DNA of 64,000 bases. Origin: Psychroserpens sp. SPM9. GTDB taxonomy: Bacteria; Bacteroidota; Bacteroidia; Flavobacteriales; Flavobacteriaceae. The position numbers and the translations under genes are program-made. Below the pieces are notes generated by a model. It made no database searches, had not been told where the DNA came from, and worked only from the letters and a program-made list of their open reading frames with translations. Each line of letters starts with the position of its first letter. Positions within the stretch are counted from its first letter, which is position 1. The stretch lies in assembly GCF_025153525.1 (NCBI RefSeq), contig NZ_JANZNR010000003.1, forward strand, positions 186,001 through 250,000, given 5' to 3'. Shown piece after piece: positions 45,694-55,044 of this stretch.

Positions 45694-47367
45694 CTATTTT
45701 GTGTAGCGCTTTCGTCTTAAATAGCCAAATGCGATACCAAAAAGACCGAGTATTACAAGTGGTACTGCAATATTAATAATTTGCCATTTCGATTTTTGAG
45801 CTTCTATTTTTTCTGAATCTAAAAACGCCAGTTTCACCTCTTTTGTTCGAATGTTTATAAGTCCGTCATCATTCAACAAGTAGTTCACCGCATTTTCCAG
45901 AAACTCTTTATTTCCAAATTTACGCTTGGTTAAAAATTCAAAACCTAATTCTTGAGGTTGATTTCTAATCACTTCATTTTTTATCACATCACCATCGGCA
46001 ATCACAATCATTTTTGTTGGTACACTTTGGGTTTTATCATCGCTTATTTTAAAAGGTTTAATCCGCTTATCATAAACCGAAGTAAATGTACCTTCAAGTA
46101 AAACGGCTAAGCTTTGATGAGGCGTTTTGTAGGTTTCGGGATTGGGTTCTTGGGTGACAATCTCTAAACTTATTTCTTTAGGAATACCTTCTAATTTTGT
46201 AAGCTGTGAACTTCGTAATAAAATGGTTTTGTCGACTTCATTTTTGAGTGTATCAATCTGGCTGGCAAAATCAAATTTTACAGGATCAAGGTTGGTGGTG
46301 ATAGGATGATTTGGGTTGCTGGCAGCTAGTGGAGAATATGGCCACTGTAACCTTTGAAGTTGAGCATTACTGCCTTCTCCCATAGATAAAACGATTGGCG
46401 CCGAGTAGAGGTCGTTAACAATAACGGGGTTAATTCTTACGCCATATTTGAAAAAGAAATCATTAAGATTAAGGTCATTAATTACCGCAATACCTTTCCC
46501 AGAATCATTCATTAAACTATCTCTGTCCATGATAATACTTTCGGTAAGCCACAGACTTTTACCGCCATTCATAGTGAATTGATCGAGCACATATTTTTCT
46601 TTTTCGGAAAAGGCCTCACTTGGTTTTGCAGAAATCACCAAATCATAATTCTTAATATCTTGTAAAGTTTTCTCTGGACTTTTTGCAACACTATCTAAGG
46701 TAAAAGGCGCTAAGTAATAATGCTCACCTAGTTTTTTCAGCAAGTCGGCAACATACACATCACGTAATTGTCCGTTACCACGTAACACTGCAATTTTTTT
46801 CTCTTTTGGATTTATCAACTTTTTAAAAGCTTCAGCGAAAGCATATTCCAAATTTTGAATAGATCCGTTGACTAATTCTTGATCGGTAGCGCCAATTTTG
46901 TTTTTTATAAGCGGAATAATTACCGTTTGCTCATTATAACTTGCTAATGCCCACGGAATGATAAGTTCTTGTGATGCTTTTCCGTTTTCCTGAATATTAA
47001 TCTGAAATGGCTGTAATCCACGTTGTACCAGTTGCTGAAGTGTTTGGTCTCTGTTTTTTTCATCGGCTAAGGGATTGATAAAACCAAATTTCACCTGACG
47101 GTTTGAAACTGAAAATTCTTCTAAAAGTTGCTGAGTTTCATCGCGTAACCGTCTAAATTCAGTAGGAAATTCACCTTCTAAAAACACATCAATAATCAAT
47201 GGAGAATCAATGTCTTCAACAGTCTGCAAAGCCTCATTTGAGAGTGTGTATCGTTTGTCTTGAGTTAAATCAAAACGCTTGAATACCTGATTAGAAATAA
47301 GGTTAATAGCAACGATAGCTACTAAAGTAATTACTATGGTAATGATATTTTTTTTAGTCTTCAGCAT
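45694..47367 (-). CDS. gldG: Gliding motility ABC transporter component GldG
   Basis: A 557-residue protein with an N-terminal membrane helix (VTLVAIVAINLISNQ region), a long periplasmic ABC-type uncharacterised domain (about 35-520), and a C-terminal helix (about 528-548) ending YLRRKRYTK. RFDLTQDKRYTLS is the family signature near the N-terminus. GldG works with GldF and the ATPase GldA, and is needed for gliding in Flavobacterium johnsoniae, although some gliding species lack it. ATG 47367 was chosen over a TTG one codon upstream. The start overlaps the end of the BamE-like gene. Confidence 0.93.
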   Translation of the reverse strand: MLKTKKNIITIVITLVAIVAINLISNQVFKRFDLTQDKRYTLSNEALQTVEDIDSPLIIDVFLEGEFPTEFRRLRDETQQLLEEFSVSNRQVKFGFINPLADEKNRDQTLQQLVQRGLQPFQINIQENGKASQELIIPWALASYNEQTVIIPLIKNKIGATDQELVNGSIQNLEYAFAEAFKKLINPKEKKIAVLRGNGQLRDVYVADLLKKLGEHYYLAPFTLDSVAKSPEKTLQDIKNYDLVISAKPSEAFSEKEKYVLDQFTMNGGKSLWLTESIIMDRDSLMNDSGKGIAVINDLNLNDFFFKYGVRINPVIVNDLYSAPIVLSMGEGSNAQLQRLQWPYSPLAASNPNHPITTNLDPVKFDFASQIDTLKNEVDKTILLRSSQLTKLEGIPKEISLEIVTQEPNPETYKTPHQSLAVLLEGTFTSVYDKRIKPFKISDDKTQSVPTKMIVIADGDVIKNEVIRNQPQELGFEFLTKRKFGNKEFLENAVNYLLNDDGLINIRTKEVKLAFLDSEKIEAQKSKWQIINIAVPLVILGLFGIAFGYLRRKRYTK

Positions 47368-47848
47368 CAAATTTTATGGCTTCTTTATAAGGTGTTATAC
47401 TTACAACGTTATCGTTTTTAAAAACAATTTCAATACATTCTTTTTCGGTATTAAAGGCTCCAGGCTCAATTCCTAAACTATAATTCCATCGGTTGTGATC
47501 ATGCGCTTTTTTTTCATCATCCCAGGATAACCATTCGTAGGTGCCCAATTGGACTTCTACATCGTGTTTTGTCATGCCTATTAAAATTTCAGAATCCAGC
47601 ATATCATCAGCTAATTCATAGCGTAATGACGGTTTTTCTTTCCACAACTCTGAAGAAAAATACTTTTGGTGATGGTAATTACTAAAAATATTAATCATAG
47701 GGTAAACCGCATAAAAATAAACCAACGGCGTTAATGCTAAACTGACTAATAAGGTAAGCCATTTGCGTCGGTCTATAGTTTTGACGAACAAAAACACTAG
47801 GACAAAAACCAAGCACATTATTATAATCAACGGTATGGTGATAATCAT
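47354..47848 (-). CDS. Small membrane protein with BamE/SmpA-like domain, between gldF and gldG
   Basis: A 164-residue protein not assigned to a named family here. Two hydrophobic helices (about 1-20 and 30-52) anchor it in the inner membrane. The rest (about 75-164) contains ILIGMTKHDVEVQLG, then W, then IEIVFKNDNVVSI, the order of the SmpA/OmlA/BamE-like fold. Its start overlaps the gldF stop by four bases (ATGA) and its end overlaps gldG by 14, so the three genes are translationally coupled. Most flavobacterial gldFG pairs are directly adjacent. A role with the Gld ABC complex is suggested only by this coupling. Confidence 0.75.
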   Translation of the reverse strand: MIITIPLIIIMCLVFVLVFLFVKTIDRRKWLTLLVSLALTPLVYFYAVYPMINIFSNYHHQKYFSSELWKEKPSLRYELADDMLDSEILIGMTKHDVEVQLGTYEWLSWDDEKKAHDHNRWNYSLGIEPGAFNTEKECIEIVFKNDNVVSITPYKEAIKFDAED

Positions 47849-48573
47849 TTGTTGGCGCGTTTAATGTTTAATTTGGTCAATATAATAAACAAGGCTGTCA
47901 GACTTAAAAAGTAAATAATATCTCTGGTATCTAAAACACCACGACTCATACTTTTAAAATGAGCTTCCATGCCTAACTTTTCAATATAGAAAGCATCTCC
48001 AAATAGATTGTAATTGGATAAGCCTTCAAATCCGAAATAAAAAAAGAAACATATAAAAACGGCAATAATAAAAGCGACAATTTGATTATCGGAAAGACTC
48101 GATGCAAAAACACCAATAGCAGTATAAGCAGCCACAAGAAATAAGAGTCCGAAATACGACCCCATAATACTTCCAGTATCTAAATTACCTTCAGGGTTTC
48201 CTAGTTTTGATAGGGTATATACATATAAAAGCGTAGGAATAAGTGCAATAACAATAAGAACTAGGGCACCAAAATATTTACCTAAAACGATATGTAGGTG
48301 ACTAATCGGTTTTGTGAGTAAAAGTTCGAGTGTGCCTTGTTTCTTTTCATCGGCAAAACTTCGCATTGTCACTGCTGGAACTAAGAAAATAAGAATCCAT
48401 GGCGCCAATAAAAAAAAGGCGGATAAATCGGCAAAGCCATTATCAAGAATATTAAACTCACCTTTAAATAGCCAAAGAAACAAACCATTGAGTAATAAAA
48501 ATACAGCAATCACCAGGTAACCAATAGGTGAGGCGAAAAAGGTGTTGATTTCTTTTTTAAGAATAGCTAGCAT
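47845..48573 (-). CDS. gldF: Gliding motility ABC transporter permease GldF
   Basis: A 242-residue, six-helix ABC-2-type permease of normal length for GldF. It opens MLAILKKEINTFFASPIGYLV and contains RSFADEKKQGTLELLLTKPIS, the family signature. It is the membrane partner of GldG and the ATPase GldA, which is not in this window. It is first in a three-gene minus-strand operon; a candidate TAACTTTG -7 box lies 76 bases upstream. Confidence 0.95.
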   Translation of the reverse strand: MLAILKKEINTFFASPIGYLVIAVFLLLNGLFLWLFKGEFNILDNGFADLSAFFLLAPWILIFLVPAVTMRSFADEKKQGTLELLLTKPISHLHIVLGKYFGALVLIVIALIPTLLYVYTLSKLGNPEGNLDTGSIMGSYFGLLFLVAAYTAIGVFASSLSDNQIVAFIIAVFICFFFYFGFEGLSNYNLFGDAFYIEKLGMEAHFKSMSRGVLDTRDIIYFLSLTALFIILTKLNIKRANK

Positions 48574-48648
48574 TAATTTTAGTTAAAAGATTAAAGAGGT
48601 TCCTCAGTGTGTTCAGAAAGTTAAACGGATGAGGATATTATACATTTT

Positions 48649-48656
48649 CAAAGTTA
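48649..48656 (-). promoter_or_regulatory. Candidate -7 box of the gldF operon
   Basis: On the minus strand the bases read TAACTTTG, an exact TAnnTTTG match, in the gap between the monooxygenase-like gene and gldF. No well-spaced TTG at -33 was found. Confidence 0.4.
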
Positions 48657-48693
48657 AAAGATTTTTGAACAACATTAGTCATTAATTCTCTAT

Positions 48694-48990
48694 TCAATTT
48701 AGTGAAGCCAGTTTATCGACACTCCAAGCTTCAGGTTTTGCATTAAACATGGGTTTTGTTTTAGCCCAAATACCTTTAAATAAATCAGAATGCCTATATA
48801 GATCTAAATCGGTTTCACTCTGCCAATAACTATACGTAAAAAATAAGTTTGTATTGTGCTTATCGCGATAAAGCTCTAGAAATTCACAACCATTAAAGGC
48901 TCTAATTTTTTCTTTTTGATGCTCAAAATTATTCAAAAACTCTTTAATTCTTGACGGCTCCAAACTTAACTTAACGATACGGACAATCAT
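48694..48990 (-). CDS. Antibiotic-biosynthesis-monooxygenase-like (ABM) protein
   Basis: A 98-residue dimeric alpha/beta-barrel-type protein: IVRIVKLSLEPSRIKEFL at the start, CEFLELYRDKHNTNLFFTYSYWQSETDLDLYRHSDLF in the middle, and a short C-terminal tail. Length and pattern match ABM/Dabb-like proteins, whose members include quinol monooxygenases and haem-degrading enzymes; many have no known substrate. It follows the SAM hydrolase gene by three bases, so the two are probably co-transcribed. Confidence 0.75.
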   Translation of the reverse strand: MIVRIVKLSLEPSRIKEFLNNFEHQKEKIRAFNGCEFLELYRDKHNTNLFFTYSYWQSETDLDLYRHSDLFKGIWAKTKPMFNAKPEAWSVDKLASLN

Positions 48991-48993
48991 ATT

Positions 48994-49830
48994 CTAGGTT
49001 TTTGAAAAATTAATAGTTACTGTATCCATCACCTTTAATCCCATTAACGTAGACGCACTGCCCACAGTCGCATTATCACTTTTGTAAACCGCAATTTCTA
49101 AATAGCCCGAAGAGTTAAATACAACTAATCCTTTGCCTTCATCATAACGTTTCTCTTCAGGAATATCAAAATTGATAGCATCACTATATTTATCATAGAT
49201 TGTTTTAAACTTATAACTTCGCGCCGAAATTTCATAATCTCGTGTCTTTTGTACACCTTCAAAAAATTGACGTTTGATATTGGTAATCACATTGCCATAG
49301 TTATCAATATAAATAACACTTCCAATAATTTGATTTTTTTCGTCGTTTACAAAAGGAATCAGATATTTAATCGGTTTAATCGTGTTAATCACTTTTCCTA
49401 TAACTTCTAGAGTTCCACCACGAGCAATATGACAAGCCACATTTACAAAAACATCAAGCACAGGAAAACTGGTGGCGATGCGATCGTGAATATTTATTTC
49501 AACAATTTTTTGTGGCGCAATTTCAGAGCAAATCATACTCATGATGCCGTTATTGGCACAAATAAAATAATGATCGTCTAATTGTACTGCGATGTGTTTG
49601 TTTTCTGGATTGAGTTCAGAATCAATCCCAATCATATGAATGGTTCCCTTTGGAAAGCTACTATAAGCATTCTGAATGATATAAGCCGCTTCAGGTACGT
49701 TAAACGGAGCTACAGAATGTGAGATATCAACAATTCTCACATCAGGTAATTCACTATAAATAGCACCTTTAATGGCACCAGCAAAGTGGTCTTTTTCTCC
49801 AAAATCGGTTGTTAATGTGATGATTGCCAT
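48994..49830 (-). CDS. SAM hydroxide adenosyltransferase (DUF62 / chlorinase-fluorinase family)
   Basis: A 278-residue protein with the DUF62 N-terminal motif TLTTDFGEKDHFAGAIKG, the middle HSVAPFNVPEAAYI and FICANNGIMS, and the C-terminal IYIDNYGNVITNI. Family members without the halogenase loop hydrolyse S-adenosylmethionine to adenosine and methionine. The 20-plus-residue insertion typical of fluorinase is not seen, so hydrolysis is the expected reaction. It is divergent from phoH. Confidence 0.88.
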   Translation of the reverse strand: MAIITLTTDFGEKDHFAGAIKGAIYSELPDVRIVDISHSVAPFNVPEAAYIIQNAYSSFPKGTIHMIGIDSELNPENKHIAVQLDDHYFICANNGIMSMICSEIAPQKIVEINIHDRIATSFPVLDVFVNVACHIARGGTLEVIGKVINTIKPIKYLIPFVNDEKNQIIGSVIYIDNYGNVITNIKRQFFEGVQKTRDYEISARSYKFKTIYDKYSDAINFDIPEEKRYDEGKGLVVFNSSGYLEIAVYKSDNATVGSASTLMGLKVMDTVTINFSKT

Positions 49831-49946
49831 GCGCTAAGCAAAAGAATTTTATAGTTGATTTGTGCCTTTTTAAAACCTCAAACAAAACTGTTAAAAACTA
49901 ATCATATTTTAACCTTATGGAAACCTTAAGAATAAAATAGTTTAAT

Positions 49947-49954
49947 TATTTTTG
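49947..49954 (+). promoter_or_regulatory. Candidate -7 box of phoH
   Basis: TATTTTTG matches TAnnTTTG exactly, 76 bases upstream of the TTG start codon of phoH, in the divergent gap with the SAM hydrolase gene. No clear -33 TTG accompanies it. Confidence 0.4.
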
Positions 49955-50029
49955 ATTTGAATGAGCCTCATTTTGTCTCATCACAAAGCTAATAAAACAA
50001 AACAGATTAATTTATAATTCCAGTCGCTT

Positions 50030-50983
50030 TTGAACGAACTTATTTTAGAACTAGAAGAAATTACTCCCAAAGAATTTTTCGGAGCTCAAAATGCCAATAT
50101 TGTACTGCTAAAAAAATACTTTCCAAAACTTAAAATTGTTGCCAGAGGTAATAAAATTAAAGCTTATGGCGATGAAGATTTACTCGAAGAATTTGATCGG
50201 CGAATGAACATGCTCATGACGCATTTTGGGACGTATAATAAAATAGATGAAAATGTTATAGAACGCGTTCTTACGAGTCAGAGTAGCGACGACTACACCA
50301 CCTCTGAGCAAAGCGGAGAAACCATCGTTCATGGCGTCAATGGAAAAATTATAAAAGCCCAAACGGTCAACCAGCGCAAATTGGTGGAGAGCATGCGAAA
50401 AAATGATATGGTATTTGCCATTGGTCCTGCTGGAACAGGTAAAACCTATACTGGAGTTGCTTTGGCTGTAAGAGCCTTAAAAGCCAAAGAGGTAAAGCGT
50501 ATTATTTTAACTCGTCCAGCTGTTGAAGCTGGAGAGAATTTAGGCTTTCTTCCGGGCGACTTAAAAGAAAAGCTCGATCCGTATATGCAACCGCTTTACG
50601 ATGCACTTCGCGATATGATTCCAGCTGAAAAATTGGCACATTTTATAGAAAACGGAACCATTCAAATTGCGCCTCTGGCTTTTATGCGTGGGCGAACTTT
50701 GGATAATGCCTTTGTGATTTTAGATGAAGGTCAAAACACGACCCATGCGCAAATGAAAATGTTCCTGACACGTATGGGGAAAAATGCTAAGTTTTTGCTT
50801 ACAGGTGATCCTGGTCAAGTCGATTTACCGCGTCGTACCATTTCGGGATTAAAAGAAGCCTTACTCGTGCTTAAAAATGTTGAAGGCATTGGCATGATTT
50901 ATTTAGACGACAAAGATGTGATTCGCCATAAATTGGTGAAAAAGGTGATTGAGGCCTATAAAAGTATAGAAAACAGAGATTAA
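50030..50983 (+). CDS. PhoH-like ATPase
   Basis: A 317-residue PhoH-family protein. It uses a TTG start, chosen because NELILELEEITPKEFFGAQN is the conserved family N-terminus and no ATG precedes it. An N-terminal KH-like region (about 1-75) is followed by the ATPase core with Walker A GPAGTGKT (132-139), Walker B VILDEGQN and TGDPGQVDLPR. PhoH/YbeZ proteins are linked to RNA metabolism and ribosome maturation with YbeY. The 3' end is followed by a 159-base gap that holds a repeat-like stretch. Confidence 0.93.
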   Translation: MNELILELEEITPKEFFGAQNANIVLLKKYFPKLKIVARGNKIKAYGDEDLLEEFDRRMNMLMTHFGTYNKIDENVIERVLTSQSSDDYTTSEQSGETIVHGVNGKIIKAQTVNQRKLVESMRKNDMVFAIGPAGTGKTYTGVALAVRALKAKEVKRIILTRPAVEAGENLGFLPGDLKEKLDPYMQPLYDALRDMIPAEKLAHFIENGTIQIAPLAFMRGRTLDNAFVILDEGQNTTHAQMKMFLTRMGKNAKFLLTGDPGQVDLPRRTISGLKEALLVLKNVEGIGMIYLDDKDVIRHKLVKKVIEAYKSIENRD

Positions 50984-50989
50984 TTTTTT

Positions 50990-51075
50990 TAGGAGCTATT
51001 CCAGCTTTCGGCAGTCGCAATCTGCAAGGAGTTTCAACAAATGCCTCAAATGAGAAGCATTCACTGAAGACCAAT
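50990..51075. repeat. Possible degenerate interspersed element between phoH and purC
   Basis: The stretch beginning GGAGCTATTCCAGCTTTCGG and containing GCAATCTGCAAGG resembles a short intergenic motif recalled from several Flavobacteriaceae genomes, usually placed just after genes. Only one copy was seen in this window, so the repeat nature rests on memory rather than on a second copy here. It is G+C-richer than its surroundings and not obviously coding. Confidence 0.3.
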
Positions 51076-51142
51076 AGATGTAAATGTGAACTGAAGTAAT
51101 CTGGACTAGGATTTAGATAACAACACAACAAATTATTTATTC

Positions 51143-52102
51143 GTGGCAAATCAGAACCATACCATAACGCAATCCAATTTTAATTTTCCGAAGCAAAAAA
51201 GCGTCTACAAAGGAAAAGTAAGAGAAGTTTATAATATCAATGACGAAGAGCTGGTCATGATTGCAACCGATCGCTTATCTGCTTTTGATGTGGTGATGCC
51301 TAAAGGGATTCCGTATAAAGGACAAATCCTAAATCAAATTGCAACCAGCATGATGAAGGCTACCGAAGATTTGGTACCTAACTGGTTAACAGCAACACCA
51401 GATCCTAATGTGGCGGTTGGGCATCTCTGCGAACCGTTTAAAGTTGAAATGGTCATTCGTGGCTATATGTCTGGGCATGCAGCACGTGAATATAAAGCGG
51501 GACGTCGAGTACTTTGTGGCGTCGCTATGCCAGAAGGAATGAAAGAAAATGATAAATTCCCAGAACCGATTATCACACCTGCGACCAAAGCCGAAATGGG
51601 TGACCACGACGAAGATATTTCTCGTGAGGACATCTTAAAACGTGGGATTGTTTCCGAAGAGGATTATATTATTCTCGAAGATTATACACGTAAGCTCTTT
51701 CAACGTGGTACTGAGATTGCAGCCTCCAGAGGTTTAATTTTAGTGGATACGAAATACGAATTTGGAAAAACTAAAGACGGTAAAATTGTGTTGATTGATG
51801 AAATTCATACACCAGATTCATCACGATACTTCTATGCAGATGGCTATCAGGAGCGTCAGAATAACAACGAACCACAAAAGCAATTGTCTAAAGAGTTTGT
51901 ACGCCAATGGCTCATTTCTAATAATTTTCAAGGTCTCGAAGGGCAAACAGTTCCAGAGATGAGTGATGCCTATATTGAAACAGTTAGTGAGCGATATATC
52001 GAACTTTACGAGAATATTATGGGAGAATCGTTTGTAAAGGCTGATGTGTCTGATATTCAAAACAGAATTGAAAAAAATGTTTTAGCATATTTAGATAAAT
52101 AA
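51143..52102 (+). CDS. purC: Phosphoribosylaminoimidazole-succinocarboxamide synthase
   Basis: A 319-residue SAICAR synthase of purine biosynthesis, joining aspartate to CAIR with ATP. The fold is recognised from [67 protein letters not shown] and the C-terminal SKEFVRQWL. It uses a GTG start; no better ATG exists upstream and the conserved part begins within 12 residues. The stop is only three bases from the stop of the converging gene. Confidence 0.96.
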   Translation: MANQNHTITQSNFNFPKQKSVYKGKVREVYNINDEELVMIATDRLSAFDVVMPKGIPYKGQILNQIATSMMKATEDLVPNWLTATPDPNVAVGHLCEPFKVEMVIRGYMSGHAAREYKAGRRVLCGVAMPEGMKENDKFPEPIITPATKAEMGDHDEDISREDILKRGIVSEEDYIILEDYTRKLFQRGTEIAASRGLILVDTKYEFGKTKDGKIVLIDEIHTPDSSRYFYADGYQERQNNNEPQKQLSKEFVRQWLISNNFQGLEGQTVPEMSDAYIETVSERYIELYENIMGESFVKADVSDIQNRIEKNVLAYLDK

Positions 52103-52105
52103 GCA

Positions 52106-52483
52106 TTAATACATTGTATTGGGATTCTTAGTCTTTTTAGGAATTTGCTGAATGCTATCCCAATGCTCGCAAATTTTTCCGTTATTATCAAATCTGAAAA
52201 AATCCATTGTGATATACTGGTCGTTTCCTGGCCATATTTGATGTGTATGTAAAGCGACTAAATCGTCTTCAGCAATACAACGTACAAATTCAATAGATTT
52301 ATCGGGATATTCATTTTGCATACGTTCAAAATAGGCAATAAAACCTTCTGTACCATCAGCAACCTCTGGATTGTGCTGTATATATTCATTACCTACGTAC
52401 ATTTCCACAGCTTTTGTTGGGTTCCCTTCATACGCCATTTTATAAAACGCAATGGCCTTAGTTTTGTGGTCTTCTAAATTCAT
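52106..52483 (-). CDS. SnoaL/NTF2-like protein
   Basis: A 125-residue cone-fold protein: AIAFYKMAYEGNPTKAVEMYVG, YIQHNPEVADGTEGFIAYF, DLVALHTHQIW and FFRFDNNGKICEHWDSIQQIP are the SnoaL-like polyketide-cyclase pattern. Such proteins are small enzymes or ligand binders with varied roles; none is assigned here. One base separates it from the membrane protein gene upstream on the same strand, so they form an operon. Confidence 0.8.
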   Translation of the reverse strand: MNLEDHKTKAIAFYKMAYEGNPTKAVEMYVGNEYIQHNPEVADGTEGFIAYFERMQNEYPDKSIEFVRCIAEDDLVALHTHQIWPGNDQYITMDFFRFDNNGKICEHWDSIQQIPKKTKNPNTMY

Positions 52484-52484
52484 A

Positions 52485-53573
52485 TTAGTTTTTAATTTTC
52501 CGAATTAACTTTCTTACATTTTTATAAATAAACGCATTGGTTTTTACATAGTGGAATGCTATTAAGCAAACCACAATCATAAATGCTATGGCACCTAGTA
52601 TCGCTTCTGTTGGATTCAGTGATTTTGCAAAGAAATGTTTGAGTCCGAGTCCCGTAAAACTCCCAAAAATAATAATGAAATGAATCACATAAATCGATAG
52701 TGTTTTTTGTCCGATTTTTCCAATGAGAGATCCTTTTAAAAAAGGCTCAGCGGCATAAAATACGCCAAACAGCAACAGTACATTTCCGAAGCGTGTAAAG
52801 AGATAATTATAGTAAGCCGAAGATTTAAATAATGCGATGTCGGTCCAGTAATACAACTTCATCAAGAACCACGACGAACATTCAATAAGTAAGATGCCGC
52901 TAATAAAAAAAGACAAAACCGTAATTAACCGGAACTTATTTTTATGAGCATGGGAAAAGAAAACCGTAGCGAGAAATCCGCCAAAAGCAGTAAATCCAAA
53001 CCAAGGTAAAATCGTAAAAACAGAACCGTTCGCTTTAGTCATATAATTGGCAAAAAACTTCGGGATATGATGCAGGTCTAATGTTCGGTACAGTGGTTCT
53101 GTTAAAAAGCATAGACATCCTAATACCAGTAGTAATAATGATAGAAGTTGGAGGTGTTTCCGAAGCAAAACATAGCATCCAATTAATAATATCAATGACA
53201 AACCTATGCATTGCAAGACATCAATAACAAAAATGTAAGTATTAAAATCACCGCGTAACCATCCAAAAATATCGACACGTAATGCATAGCCAATTCCTAT
53301 TAATAGTAAACCGCGATATAATCCTTTTTTAATACGTGGTTGGTCATCGCCTTTAGCTTTTGCTCTTAAGAGTAAATATAGAAATACCAATCCGGAAATG
53401 GCAAAAAAAGTAGGAGCAGTGATCCCTCTAAAGTAAGACCATATTTGAAAAATCATATTGGATTTGTCTCTGTAAATAGGGTCGAGGAGTGTGTCGATAA
53501 AATGGCCTTGAAGCATCATTAAGATCGCGAAGGCACGCACAGCATCAATAAAAAAGAGTCGGTTGGTTTTCAA
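52485..53573 (-). CDS. DUF1624/acyltransferase-3-like integral membrane protein
   Basis: A 362-residue protein with about ten membrane helices. The start, FFIDAVRAFAILMMLQGHFID, carries the conserved Asp and His of membrane acyltransferases related to heparan-alpha-glucosaminide N-acetyltransferase (DUF1624) and OpgC. The run APTFFAISGLVFLYLL is also typical. It could acylate a lipid or surface sugar. The acceptor is unknown, and the pairing with a SnoaL-like gene gives no clear hint. Confidence 0.75.
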   Translation of the reverse strand: MKTNRLFFIDAVRAFAILMMLQGHFIDTLLDPIYRDKSNMIFQIWSYFRGITAPTFFAISGLVFLYLLLRAKAKGDDQPRIKKGLYRGLLLIGIGYALRVDIFGWLRGDFNTYIFVIDVLQCIGLSLILLIGCYVLLRKHLQLLSLLLLVLGCLCFLTEPLYRTLDLHHIPKFFANYMTKANGSVFTILPWFGFTAFGGFLATVFFSHAHKNKFRLITVLSFFISGILLIECSSWFLMKLYYWTDIALFKSSAYYNYLFTRFGNVLLLFGVFYAAEPFLKGSLIGKIGQKTLSIYVIHFIIIFGSFTGLGLKHFFAKSLNPTEAILGAIAFMIVVCLIAFHYVKTNAFIYKNVRKLIRKIKN

Positions 53574-53664
53574 AAAAAGAGTTTTAAAATTTAAAGATAA
53601 CTTTAATTTTTAAGGTGTACTAAATCGAAAGTAATATCTTAGAAGTCCAATTTAAAAAGTGCCA

Positions 53665-55044
53665 ATGGAACAACTAAATGCTATTTCTGAAAAATTTTCT
53701 TCACTCGCTTGGGGAATTCCATTACTGGTTTTACTTATTGGTGGCGGACTTTATTTACTGGTGGCGTCAAGGTTTTTGCCATTTCGGCTTTTTGGTCATG
53801 CGATTCAAGTGCTTCGTGGTAAATATGATGACCCAAACGATCCAGGGGAAATCAGCCATTTTAAAGCCTTGACAACAGCCTTGTCATCAACCATTGGCAT
53901 GGGGAATATAGCAGGTGTCGCTTTGGCAATTTCTGTTGGAGGTCCTGGTGCCATGTTCTGGATGTGGATAAGTGCTATTGTAGGTATGAGCACCAAATTT
54001 TTCACCTCAACTTTAGCGATTATGTACCGCGGAAAAGATACGAATGGTGACTTACAAGGCGGACCAATGTATTTTATCACGGAAGGACTCGGGAAAAACT
54101 GGAAGTTTTTAGCAGTGATGTTTTCGGTATTTGGCATGTTAGGCGCTTTACCTGTTGTTAATGTCAATCAATTAAAACAAGCTGTAAATGATATAATTTT
54201 AATACCCAACGGCATTGAAGTCAGTCTTAATACTAACCTGATTATTGCTGCTGTTTTAGTGATTTTAACGACTGTGGTAATTCTTGGCGGACTCAAACGA
54301 ATTAGTACCATTGCGTCTAAAATGGTGCCTTCGATGGTGATTTTGTATTTTGTATTGGTGCTTATTATTCTCGGTATTAATTACGCAGATGTTCCTAAAT
54401 ATATAGCTCTAATTTTTACTGATGCTTTTGAAGCTAACTTTATTAAAGGCGATGCTGTTTTTGGTGGCATGTTAGGTGCTTTAATTTTATTAGGTATTAA
54501 GCGAGGTGCTTTTTCAAATGAAGCCGGAATTGGAACTGCGCCAATGGCTCATGGTGCAGCAAAAACTGACGAACCAGTTCGTGAAGGTCTGGTCGCTATG
54601 TTAGGCCCTGTGATTGATACACTAATCGTTTGTACGCTAACAGCTTTAGCTATTTTGGTGACTGGTGTTTGGGAAACTACATCAAATAATGGTGTGACCT
54701 TAACGGCTTCAGCGTTTCAAGATGCTATGCCAGGATTTGGACAATACCTATTGATGATATGTGTGTTCATTTTTAGTATTTCGTCGTTGTTTTCGTATGC
54801 TTATTACGGCACAAAATGTATGTCGTTTCTTATTGGAGCCAAACGAAAACACTATTACAACTACCTTTACATTTTAAGTATTATTCTTGCAGCGACGACA
54901 CCCTTTAGTACCATGATTAATTTTATTGACGGTATTTTTGCGTTTATGGCAATTCCTACAATGCTAGCAACCATCTTAATGGCTCCAAGAGTTGTAAAAG
55001 AAATAAAAGCTTATAGAAAGCGTTTGAAGTCGACTAAACTTTAG
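53665..55044 (+). CDS. Alanine/glycine:cation symporter (AgcS family)
   Basis: A 459-residue sodium symporter with about 11 helices. ATG 53665 was preferred to a GTG two codons upstream. Family blocks are LTTALSSTIGMGNIAGVALAI, GPGAMFWMWISAIVGMSTKF, GGPMYFI, KRGAFSNEAGIGTAPMAHGAAKT and SYAYYGTKC. It imports alanine or glycine with Na+. Its 3' end overlaps that of the converging AraC-type gene by 11 bases. Confidence 0.93.
   Translation: MEQLNAISEKFSSLAWGIPLLVLLIGGGLYLLVASRFLPFRLFGHAIQVLRGKYDDPNDPGEISHFKALTTALSSTIGMGNIAGVALAISVGGPGAMFWMWISAIVGMSTKFFTSTLAIMYRGKDTNGDLQGGPMYFITEGLGKNWKFLAVMFSVFGMLGALPVVNVNQLKQAVNDIILIPNGIEVSLNTNLIIAAVLVILTTVVILGGLKRISTIASKMVPSMVILYFVLVLIILGINYADVPKYIALIFTDAFEANFIKGDAVFGGMLGALILLGIKRGAFSNEAGIGTAPMAHGAAKTDEPVREGLVAMLGPVIDTLIVCTLTALAILVTGVWETTSNNGVTLTASAFQDAMPGFGQYLLMICVFIFSISSLFSYAYYGTKCMSFLIGAKRKHYYNYLYILSIILAATTPFSTMINFIDGIFAFMAIPTMLATILMAPRVVKEIKAYRKRLKSTKL

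Noticed and set aside
50871-51149. A 92-residue minus-strand frame over the phoH end and the gap before purC
   Set aside because: It overlaps phoH antisense and the purC start, lacks recognisable motifs, and its translation reflects the repeat-like stretch.
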